Assembly: GCA_009760855.2 (NCBI GenBank)
Contig: WPIO01000007.1
Span: forward strand, 7,227,501-7,291,500
DNA from: Cristatella mucedo
Taxonomy: Eukaryota > Bryozoa > Phylactolaemata > Cristatellidae
Length of the DNA: 64,000 nt
Reading direction: 5' to 3'
Both the position numbers and the translations under genes were made by a program. How positions within the stretch are numbered: position 1 is the stretch's first letter; every line of letters begins with the position of its first letter. Below, in pieces: positions 54,641-64,000 of the stretch. The notes below the pieces were generated by a model. That model searched no databases, was not told where the DNA came from, and saw only the letters and a list, made by a program, of their open reading frames with translations.

Positions 54641-55312
54641 TTTCACGGCCCAGTCGATATAACTTACACACTATCTAGTTGTTGGGGTAGGTAGTTTTCC
54701 AAGTGTAATTCAGTAGAAATAATGAATCACACTTCCAAAAAAGCGGAAACAATTTTGAGAAAATGTCATTAAAGATAGGGAAAATTTGCTTCCAATTAAA
54801 CAATATTGCCAATACATTTAACGTGGTGGATGGTATACTTTAGGAAAAACTTTCGAATGAATCTCCAAAATCAAGCCTTCTTTTTCATGAAGATGATATC
54901 CCGTTTTTTTTTCGTCATCGTTCTCTTTCCAACGGCATCTCCTTTTACCGTCTTTCTTACTATCAACCATTTGTGTATAGAAGAAATTCGACAGTCCTAT
55001 ACTAGCTTACAGTTTCAAATATCGACACAAACTGAAATTCCAACATTCGCTGTGACCACAATTCAATTTTCGAACGACAGCCGCCTAGTTCAAATAGTGC
55101 ATTCCAACTATTATCGTGGAGACATCTCTGTCGATTAGTGCTTTAGCATCAATATTATACAGCCCTGCAATAAAGCCGCATTGAAAAAATCTATTACTCA
55201 TACGTATATACAGTAAATACACTTAGGACTCGGTTACCTTTACCTTGTGATCGTTTATCGAGGTTCTTGCTACCAAGTTGCCGCTTCAAAACTTGATCCT
55301 AATAAAATAATA
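54641..55312. other. AT-rich unassigned sequence
   Basis: A 110-codon frame at 54806-55138 has a hydrophobic stretch (FFFVIVLFPTASPF) but no recognised family, and no ATG at its nominal start. Confidence 0.3.
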
Positions 55313-55385
55313 TAGCTCATTTGTATAGCACCTTAAGAGACCCGAATCTCTATCTCAGGCGCGTCACATATGACGAAGGGATAAT
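55313..55385 (-). mobile_element. SINE-B tail, partial
   Basis: CTCATTTGTATAGCACCTTA, CGAATCTCTATCTCAGGCGC and CATATGACGAAGGG are the antisense SINE-B tail. The tRNA-like head is lost where a LINE A tail follows. Confidence 0.7.
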
Positions 55386-55475
55386 AATAATAATAATAAA
55401 TTTGCATGGCGCTCTCAGTAAAGTGAATCTGTTTCGAGGCACTTTACAGATGCTGTATAGAAGCCATTTAAAAAT
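55382..55475 (-). mobile_element. LINE A 3' end, strongly truncated
   Basis: The AATAATAATAATAATAA tail is followed by GGCGCTCTCAGTAAAGTGAA and TCGAGGCACTTTACAGATG. It interrupts the SINE-B remnant. Confidence 0.78.
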
Positions 55476-56234
55476 GATTGGTGGTGACATCTACAAGCAG
55501 CAGGCACTCATACATAGAATTGGAGGAGTGCTTAGCTTTTGGAGGCCATTCTCGCGAAAAAGATCGTGTGCAATGACGTCACATTCGTGGGCAAAATCAA
55601 AATAGCCTTGTTTACAAGAGGGAGCTGAAACCTCAGCTCGAGCAGCAGATTTCAGAAATGACTGGTGGATCGCTGTGGATCGAGGTTATTCATGGTTATA
55701 TCCCACAGTTAGGAGCCACCAACCACCCGACGATGCAAACGACCAAAGCAAATTAGGAATTAGGATACTGTGGCATAAGCTTTTCACAACAGCAAGGGGT
55801 AACTGCCACAGTTGCCACTAATGGCTACCTTCCTTGCTAGAAATAACGAGAGCCTCGCTAAACTGGTTCGCATCGCAAGTAGCAAGTCGCTATTGACGAC
55901 ACGACCTATCTCGTATTTTTGATTCGTATTGTTTGTGCTACTCTTACTTATAGACACGGCACGCAAGCTCCGCAAGGTACCAGTCTGCAACCAGTGTACA
56001 TCGTGGCGCTTGTTATGTGGCTTGTGAACAATTTAAAAAGTAAACTTAACTTAGGGACCCCCTCAGCGGTTCAAATTGAGTGAACGATGCCAGCCACGAT
56101 CGCCAGCGCAATCAATAGAAGAGCTACCATTCATTTTTCGTTAGAATTGACTAGTTTAATCAGCTCCGAAAGCTATCAGGACGGAAATATGGATCAAGAA
56201 GAAGAGTTACGACATGATACGGGCTACATCTTTG
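55476..56234. other. unassigned sequence
   Basis: No supported feature. Confidence 0.3.
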
Positions 56235-56343
56235 CAATACAATTTAATGCATAAGCAATCTATATTTAAAGTGCCAAGAAAGAGATTGAGTTCTCTGAGG
56301 GCACTATATCAAGTGTTTTACTATCATTTACTATTATTATTAT
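56235..56343 (+). mobile_element. LINE A 3' end, strongly truncated
   Basis: TTTAAAGTGCCAAGAAAGAG and TTGAGTTCTCTGAGGGCACT form the hairpin in its GTGCC/GGCAC version (56271-56275 and 56300-56304). The tail is TTTACTATCATTTAC then (TTA)n up to 56343. Confidence 0.85.
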
Positions 56344-57265
<922 letters not shown>

Positions 57266-57588
57266 CCTTATAAGGAAAGAAAAAAGTTTAGCCTCACACT
57301 TGGAGTGGTCTATGATAAGGAGTTTGGTTATGATTTTGGTGACCACGGGTAAGCTAAAGATAAGTAAGCTAAAGGTAAGCTAATGACTGGCCTACAGCTA
57401 CAAAGGCAGTGCTAAATATAATCTCCACTTCATCTAATTGACAGTGCGACGGTCAATATTTAGATTGTGATTGATCTTGACAGTGATGGTCCGTTTTTCG
57501 TAGGGATATTCACGCACTCACTAATTGTCTGGCGCTGTTATTGGTTAACCTCAGGAATCCACAGGTGCGATCCAAATACTCGAACCTA

Positions 57589-57764
57589 AAAAAATCCTAG
57601 CTGATTAAACAGCCTCTTTTTGTATAGCGACAGAAGAGCCTTTACGGCTATCACCACCGCTTGCAGCGGCGATAAAGGATCGCCCACCGCAGGAATCGAA
57701 CCCACGACCTCGGGACCGAGGCCGTGAAAGCAACCGCCTTACCTAGTGTGCTATCACGGCTCAC
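57589..57764 (-). mobile_element. SINE-A, well preserved
   Basis: Antisense SINE-A with TCCTAGCTGATTAAACAGCC, GCGATAAAGGATCGCCCACC, B box GGTTCGATTCC (antisense, about 57693-57703) and A box in TTACCTAGTGTGCTATCACG. It ends at the GTGAGCCG start (57757-57764). Confidence 0.92.
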
Positions 57765-57769
57765 CCAAC

Positions 57770-60727
57770 CTATTAGGACACTATAAAAAATAATAAACTC
57801 CACTTTAATCCTGGTTCCCAGACTTTGGAGATTTTGTAAGTCTCGTGATATCCAATATAAGTGCTGACGAATTCATTAAAAAACGCTGAGCGGAGTTTGT
57901 TCCTTTTGGACACTGGCCTCAAAATCGTGCAGAGCTTAGGGTTATGTACTCGCACTTTTCTATGCTGCTAATGCAAAGCTGGCTGGCATTGTCACTCTTC
58001 AGCGATGGACGATGGTAGAGTCGTGCGAATGAGACCCGTCCAACAGTCGGAGCCGGCCGGCATCTGACACGTCTATCGCTGATACGGAGGGACCCGTGGG
58101 AAGACAGACTATATGTACTACGTCGACTTTGGACCGAACAATTGCAGGTAGCCCTCCTTCCGGTAAGCGAACGCGTTTCGATGCAAGCAAATACAGGCCA
58201 ACGCAGAAAGTATTCACGCACCGTAGCGGGAATTCAAGCAGGACAACCTTTCTTGCAAACTTGAAAAGTGGAAGGCATTCCGCGAAAGTAACTATGTAAT
58301 ACGACGATACGGGGCTGGGACGATATCCATTGCACATGAACGCACAGTAAGATGCAGGCTATGCCTGGGATGGGCATCGTTGGGATGGACTCAACCAGAT
58401 CAACACTTTAAAGCACAGTACTACCGCTCTTGGTAAACAGACTGGCGTGCGTATAAGGTCTTTATACAATTACGAGGCTTGCTGACGCCAAACGAAAATG
58501 ACGTCTAAGACATGTCTTGGAAGAAAAAGTGGACTCTCGCAGCGATTTTGCCACTAGTAGTACTTCGTAATGCCACACCCATCAAGCATCCGCAGGGGCT
58601 GACCAAGTCACCGAGTGCAACAGGGAAATGTATCGAAATGCAAGTAATTGGGCACTCACGAGGCATTACCTAGACATCAAGCGAGAGCACCTTTATTAAA
58701 AAGAACTAACTTGAAAAATGCATTAGCTGGCAGACCAAAGTTGTTACACGTAATTGAATTAGCAGGTGCTGCCGGGTGTTGAGGGGCTGGCTGCCAGGCC
58801 GCCTCGAGTCTCAGACCGAACAATAAGCTAGCTTGAGTTTCGGAGAGACCCCAAAGTGCACGGTTCGGCAGACTCATTAAAGTTCAAAGCCCGTTCTTGA
58901 TTCTCGAGTGCTTGCATTTTGAACTAGACTGTGGTCGTTGCATGAATCGTCGAGCGAATGGGATTGTCCCTCTTGGAGCTCTCGCTTGGGTCACTATCGG
59001 ACCTCCAGCAATTCAGGAACGCACGTACGGCATGGAATTCGTCTCCTAGTGCTGTAAAAAATTAATTTATTCTTTGCAGATTATGTAAAATAGCCAACGA
59101 GTCACTGAGGTTGGGAGCATCTCACAACATGGTCTCGCCGTGGCTCGCTGAACCGCACCACGGCCGCCTTTGCAGAGAATCTTTGCCACAGCTGCCCCGC
59201 TTTTCATTGTTGTGTCGCTGACCGGCCTGGAGCCTACAGAAGAGCTTTCGACATTTCCTCGAAGGCGCGCCGGCGGCAGCGCCGTGGCAGCGCTCTTTCG
59301 CTGAGTACGTTGACTAGTGAGCGTGAACCCACTACAATCGGCAGAAGTTATACTCCCCTCCCCTCCCAGGTCATCCCTGGACGACACCAACACCGCACTT
59401 CACGATCTTGTGGTCGGCGGCCTTCACGAGAGCACGCTCTTAGTTGTCGAGCGGCTGGGCCACGTCTCCGAGGATGCCCGTGGTCCTGTCGTGGGCAAAT
59501 AGATCTGGCCGTAGTGGGCTGGCGCCTGCCTCAAAGTACTTGTTAATGGTTGCCAGCTGCCGTACATAGTCCCGAAGGGCCGCAACCCATCTATTCAGGA
59601 CCAGATCGTGCCTGGCCCAAATCGCCGGCGCCGCTGGACGCCAGTGACAGTGCCTGCACTCGACCGAGGCGGCAGGTCACGGACTGAGTCATATTGAAGC
59701 TACGGCCCAATGCATTTATGGCAGCAAGTTCAGTCGCGAGTGTGCCCGGCATTAAAATTCACGCTGATGCCAGTGCTGAAGAAATGGGCGTGGATGCCAA
59801 AGGGGTTGGTGCAAAGACATGTTCCCCTTGCCATCCTTTAAAGTCCAGGCGTCTCCTGCAGCCAACATCCGCACAGCCAACAAAAGGAGAGGGAAGCGTG
59901 TGACCTTCGGGAAGAAGGTTGACTTTCCAGCTTTGCCCTTCAAGGATTGAGACAGGGTTGCCACTGATGATTCAGTGGGGTCCCGGATAACAGACCTAAT
60001 CCTTTCACTAGGTTTGTGACCGGGGTCGCTCGCAACATGGATCATGACTTCCCGTATAGCAGTATGGGAAACATTTAACCTCGCCCCGAGTCCGGCGAAA
60101 AGTCACTCAAACTCGTTCCTGCACATAAAAATAGGTAAAAGCTAAGGTATTCCCAATTTTCAACCTGCCTGAAACAAATAGACAGAAAAATTGAGAATTA
60201 AAGAAAGGTGACCCTTAGTACATTACAAGTAACTGAACCACACATTCATAGGAAGGAAACACAAAATCACATTGCAAAACTCTATGGCAGCCTAAGTAAA
60301 AGCGAAAGATAAAAGCGAAAGACCTTTTTTATCACTTTTGTCGGCTAAAATCTTGAAAGGAGCCATTTTCGTGCTCCCGTTTCCGATTTTGTATGCGAAA
60401 GCGATCGCTTGCAAACGAACGCTGTTTTTTCAGTCAGAAGGCGTGATCAGCCTAGATGATCTTATCAGCCGCCAGAAGTCGTACCTCATAGAATATTATA
60501 CTTTTAAAGAAATGCTAGTGGATACTCAGAGAGTATCTTTCGAAGGAGTGCTAGTGGATATTCCGTCTCCGAGGTTTTCTCCATTCATGGTAGGAAAGCA
60601 TGAGTTTCTTTCACTCATTGCTTAGGTTATACCGTACGCTCTTTTTTTTATTAGGGCAGAGGATGGCCTTTATATAAAGGGTAGGTGTTGAAACGGCAGC
60701 GTCTTAAATCAGCAAGATTTTGACTGT
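57770..60727. other. unassigned sequence, partly GC-rich
   Basis: GC-richer DNA around 59100-59900 carries open frames on both strands. One on the minus strand is listed separately. Plus 60338-60625 (95 codons) is open without a recognised domain. No repeat was identified. Confidence 0.3.
59440..59676 (-). other. open frame without ATG, unassigned
   Basis: Seventy-eight sense codons lie between TGA (59677-59679) and TAA (59440-59442). The peptide starts CRHCHWRP and continues ARHDLVLNRWVAALRDYVRQ, then LATINKYFEAGAS and DRTTGILGDVAQ. The composition looks protein-like, with regular Leu, Val and Arg spacing. There is no Met, so it could only be an exon or a relic. I recognise no family. The opposite strand is open too (59317-59502), which weakens the case. 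Confidence 0.25.
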
Positions 60728-61500
60728 GATAATAATAATCACCATACATTTATAAAGAATCCACAGATAACAATCTCTTTCTAGGCACTTTGCATGTGCT
60801 GTAAAGGAAGCACAATCAGAGTGTTCGAAGTAGCATGCGAAACGTCGACAAGCATAACAGGGTTGGAAGTGGCAGGTGCTGTGTCAACATGTAAATATGA
60901 TTAGTGGCAGCATGTACAGCGGCAGCACGCATAAGCACAAAAAGGAAGAATAACAATGATCGACCAAATGCTGTGATAAACAGATGCATTTGTAACTTTA
61001 GATGTCAAGTCAGGGGATGTAGTTAGGGGATTTCAGTCGGGAGTGAGTTCCAGTCTTTGGAAGCCTACGAGCTAAAGGAACAGTCTCCGAAGGATTTGGG
61101 ATTCGTAGGACGTGGCTAAAAAATTTGTTTCAGAAAAGTAGGTGGCATGATGGCTAGCCTGGTTGGGGAGTAGTTCCGATAGGTGAGCTAGAGTAAAAAA
61201 TGAATGGACTTATCAGTGAGTGACGGTGCCTTGAAGTCGATGCGTTGCTTGACTGGGAGCCAGTTCATGTAGGCAGGAAGTGGTGTGATGTGGCAACTGC
61301 AACACTCACCACAGAAAAGCCTAGCTGCAGAATTTGGCACCAACTGTAAGTGCCTGATTGCACAGGCCGGTACTCTAGCAAGCAGTGAGCTACAGAAGTC
61401 GAGACGGGATGTCACAAATACATGGACAAATTTGTATGTAGTATCCCTGTTTAAGTAAGCCCGAATTTTAGCAATGTTATTTAGTTGAAAGCAGACGTAA
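60728..61500 (-). mobile_element. LINE A copy, degenerate, 5'-truncated
   Basis: The minus strand begins with an AATAATAATCACC tail and a decayed hairpin (CTCTTTCTAGGCACTTTGCA). It continues through the 3' UTR (GTGGCAGCATGTACAG, GCAGCACGCATAAGCAC) into the C-terminal coding part (TSRLDFCSSLLARVPACAIR and PVKQRIDFKA on the minus strand, 61188-61415). It stops near 61500. Confidence 0.88.
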
Positions 61501-61502
61501 AT

Positions 61503-61648
61503 AAAATTTTAATTCATTTATATAGTGCCCCAAGAGAACTTAATCTCTATTCAGGCGCTTCACATACGCCTCGGGGCTCGAGCCCATGACCTCAGTCAGA
61601 CCTTGGTCGGGGCGAGCACCTTAACCGCTAGACCAAACCAGCTCGGCA
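61503..61648 (-). mobile_element. SINE-B, well preserved
   Basis: Antisense: tail ATTCATTTATATAGTGCCCC, hairpin AGAGAACTTAATCTCTATTC and AGGCGCTT. The tRNA-like head has B box GGCTCGAGCC (61577-61586, palindromic) and the A-box region as antisense of TGGTCTAGCGGTTAAGG (about 61619-61635). Confidence 0.88.
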
Positions 61649-61654
61649 GACTTG

Positions 61655-62182
61655 AAAGTAGGAGACCATGCCTTTAGTTCGTGCGTACGCTCCCAAAGCC
61701 CGGAATCCACTCCCGACTGACTCCACTACATCCTCTGACTTGAAGACATTTAAAAAGGAGCTAAAACGCATCTATTTATCGCAGCATTTAGTAGGTTGCT
61801 GTGATTTGTCCTAGGTGCACTTATCCGTGCCGATAGTGCGTATGCCGAGCTGGGCTGGCCCAGTGGCTAAGGTGCTCGCCCCGACCAATGTCTGGCCGGG
61901 TTCTTGGGGTCGAGCTCCACTGCATATGTCATGCGCCAGAATAGAGATTAAGTTCTCTTCGGGTGCTATACAAATGAATTATATTATTATATTATGGAAC
62001 CACTGCTCATATTGGCATGTTGACCCTGCTCGTGTCACCTCTAGCCATGTTATGCTTGTTGACGTTGAGCATGTCACAACTAACCATTCGATCATGCTTC
62101 CTTTACAGCGTATGAACAGTGCCTAGATAGAGATAAAGTTTTCCAAGGGCGCTAGACAAATGGATTGATATTGTTATTATTA
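61655..62182 (+). mobile_element. LINE A 3' part, split by a SINE-B
   Basis: The plus strand reads AFSSCVRSQSPESTPD-like DNA with GGAGACCATGCCTTTAGTTC (about 61660-61680) and the LKTFKKELKRIYL segment, then 3' UTR up to about 61841. The UTR resumes at about 61998 (CCACTGCTCATATTGGCATG) and ends with CAGTGCCTAGATAGAGATAA, AAGGGCGCTAGACAAATGG and TTATTATTA. Confidence 0.85.
61842..61997 (+). mobile_element. SINE-B nested in LINE A 3' UTR
   Basis: The head is GAGCTGGGCTGGCCCAGTGG with GGCTAAGGTGC, and B-box-like GGTCGAGCTCC (61908-61918). The tail is the shared hairpin (GCGCCAGAATAGAGATTAAG, TTCTCTTCGGGTGCTATACA) followed by AATTATATTATTATATTAT. It sits inside the family A 3' UTR, the very family whose tail it carries. 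Confidence 0.88.
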
Positions 62183-63774
62183 CCTCAAATCCCTGGACGG
62201 CTAGCTGTTCAGCAATTGGCTGAAGAGCGAGTAGCTGAGAGCTGGAGTTTTATTTCAGCAATCATTGCCGCCGAGTGGCCTGGCCATCTCTTGCAAGTCT
62301 CCAAGCATCCAGGCTGGCAGCCCTGCCGTCGCTTCCTCAGGGGACCTTCGGAGGCGGACAGACAAAGGACTGCAGGATGAGGCGGCACAGCTCAGCTCTC
62401 AGTTCGATAATCACTTTCCTCTGGGAGTCGCCCGGTGCACACGAACGTGACCTTTAGCATACGCAAAAAACTAGGATGTCACCAGTGCAACTGTACCGCT
62501 ACCAGTCGAGTCCAAGGCAGAGTGCAGAGCTGGGGCAGGCGAAAAAGGATCGCAGGGCTGCTCGGGGGGGGGGGGCGGAGAGGTGGGGATGCCTCTCTGC
62601 GCTAAATCCGTTTACCTGCTCCGGTGTGCGTAGAAGCGACTAGACAAAGCTAAAGGACTGGGCTGACAGTCCTCGCAGGAATGCCGAGCTCGAGGCGAGA
62701 CGCCAGTGCCGCTGTACAATGCCGCAGCGTGCGGTTCTTCTTGGCGGCGTCGAACTCGTTGGCCACGCCAAGGGCTACAACTCCGGCTACAGCTAGTTGT
62801 CCGCTGCGACACCCGTCGTCAGCGGACGGTCGCCGAGAGCCGATCCTTCATTCGACAAAGTCGCCTAGCTGCCCGAGGCGCTAAAAATACTTCGCCATCG
62901 AGTGCAACGAGGACGAGAGCCCGTCGATTGTCTGCTCACCCGCGTCGGTTAAAACCTCCTCGTGCCTACTTGGCCGTCGTGCCGCGCTAGGAGCTCTTGG
63001 CCTATTTCGACCTTTGCAGCGTGCAGGTGCTCCGTGACCTATCGACGAGGAGTGCTTTCTACAGAGAAGACCGTCGGCGATCGTCGAAGAGCCGCATCGA
63101 GTGCGCACTGCTGGCTGGCTGGCTTAGCTGGCTGCCGCCGCTGCTACGCATCTCCGGCAGACGAGGTCCGCAGCCAGCGAGACCCGTGCTTCGACGGAAG
63201 CACCAACCGAACTACAAGAGCAGGTGCTGCCCGAAACTGAAAGTTTCGAGCTCCACCCCTATCTCCCCACTCGAACAAAGCAACGCACTTCCTAAAGACA
63301 ATTCATTTGGGACCTCTGCGTTTTTTCCCATAGCCGGAGATCGGGTACGGGCTAATGATACCGCCACCGCCGACCGCAAGGCTTGCATACCTGGCTGGTA
63401 AATTGAGCCCGGCGCAGCTTCGGGCGAAGTGAAAGTCAATAAGGCCAGAACGTACATTTTTTGGAAAGCACTTAAGAGGAATGACTGAACTCAAGCTCCC
63501 AGGTTTCATTCAAGTGTGCATTCGAGAATGCTAACGTCACCCGCTGCCCTACAAGTTGCGCTGGTTTTAGATGATTGCCAGTGCATTTCGTAGGTTCACG
63601 AGATCCTTGCGTCGCCGAATTTTTTAGCGCATGCAAAGCGAAGCGAGAGCTATATGGGTTACTGGGAGCAGGCTGTCGTGGAGTGAAGTGAAACTGTTCG
63701 CATTTTTTAGCGACAGCAGTATGGGTTCGTTCGTCGATGATGGGTAAAGCAAAGCAGAGCAAAAGTTAAGGATC
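62183..63774. other. GC- and CpG-rich unassigned sequence
   Basis: 62200-63250 is the most CpG-rich part of the window and carries frames on both strands: 62681-62884, 62706-62990 and 62997-63401 plus; 62881-63108 minus. No domain or splice structure is clear. It could be a CpG-rich promoter with a first exon, or a decayed gene. Confidence 0.3.
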
Positions 63775-63890
63775 AAGCAGCCTCGTTTATATAGCGACAG
63801 AAGAGCCTCAGCGGCTGTCACCCCGCTGGCAGTGGGAAATGAAAGATTATCCGTGTCAGGACTCGAATCCAAGACATGTATAGTGACGTA
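63775..63890 (-). mobile_element. SINE-A, degenerate
   Basis: Antisense AGCAGCCTCGTTTATATAGC, GACAGAAGAGCCTCAGCGGC, GAAAGATTATCCGTGTCAGG and the B box as GGATTCGAGTCC (antisense, about 63859-63870). The A box is not clear. Confidence 0.75.
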
Positions 63891-64000
63891 GGAAGATGTT
63901 GTGCACAGTAATGTGAAGTATAGGCAGGCAAGACAACTGCCGTACAGGCAGACTTGACCAGATGGCCTATGTAGTTTTAAATCATATTTCGAGACTGTAG

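Noticed and set aside
54806-55138. 110-codon frame with a hydrophobic segment
   Set aside because: AT-rich DNA with Phe/Ile runs often gives such frames; no ATG at the start and no family recognised.

Overview
The window looks like ordinary nuclear DNA of a metazoan, most likely an invertebrate; the species cannot be named from sequence alone. The reasons are one intron-containing gene with canonical GT/AG splice sites, many 5'-truncated non-LTR retrotransposons, tRNA-derived SINEs, long dinucleotide microsatellites and a decayed 18S rRNA fragment. No prokaryotic gene organisation, CRISPR array or virus was found.

Gene content is very low. The only cellular gene recognised is a plus-strand Rho GTPase-activating protein. 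Its C-terminal RhoGAP domain is split over six exons between 33.9 and 46.3 kb (33897-34028, 35252-35350, 35645-35722, 36660-36785, 44533-44638, 46110-46284). The exons join in one open frame to a stop codon. The 5' exons were not found. Its fourth intron (7.7 kb) is filled with LINE copies, SINEs and microsatellites.

Most of the remaining recognisable sequence is mobile. Two LINE families of the L2/CR1 type dominate. Family A ends in a GCGCC/GGCGC hairpin followed by (ATT)n; its best copy is 22829-25204 on the minus strand. Family B ends in a different hairpin followed by ATTAC repeats; its best copy is 51190-54468 on the plus strand. A third, older family C occurs as fragments. SINE-A is a tRNA-derived SINE ending in TTTA-like repeats. 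SINE-B has a tRNA-like head joined to the family A tail, so it was probably mobilised by family A. Elements are often nested or abut one another.

Layout: 0.4-0.7 kb 18S-like fragment; 0.9-10 kb scattered LINE pieces; 10.5-10.85 kb TG array; 11-13 kb unassigned GC-richer DNA; 13-19 kb LINE tails, SINE-B and TA/CA arrays; 21-26.5 kb the main LINE cluster; 27.7-28.4 kb a nested LINE C/SINE block; 29-33.9 kb mostly unassigned with a CA array; 33.9-46.3 kb the RhoGAP gene; 47-51 kb microsatellites, SINE-A and LINE C; 51.2-54.5 kb LINE B; 55-57.8 kb LINE/SINE mosaic; 58-60.7 kb unassigned, partly GC-rich; 60.7-62.2 kb LINE A and SINE-B nest; 62.2-63.9 kb GC-rich unassigned DNA and a SINE-A remnant.

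Element boundaries are read by eye from similarity between copies in the window and should be taken as accurate to about 10-40 bases.
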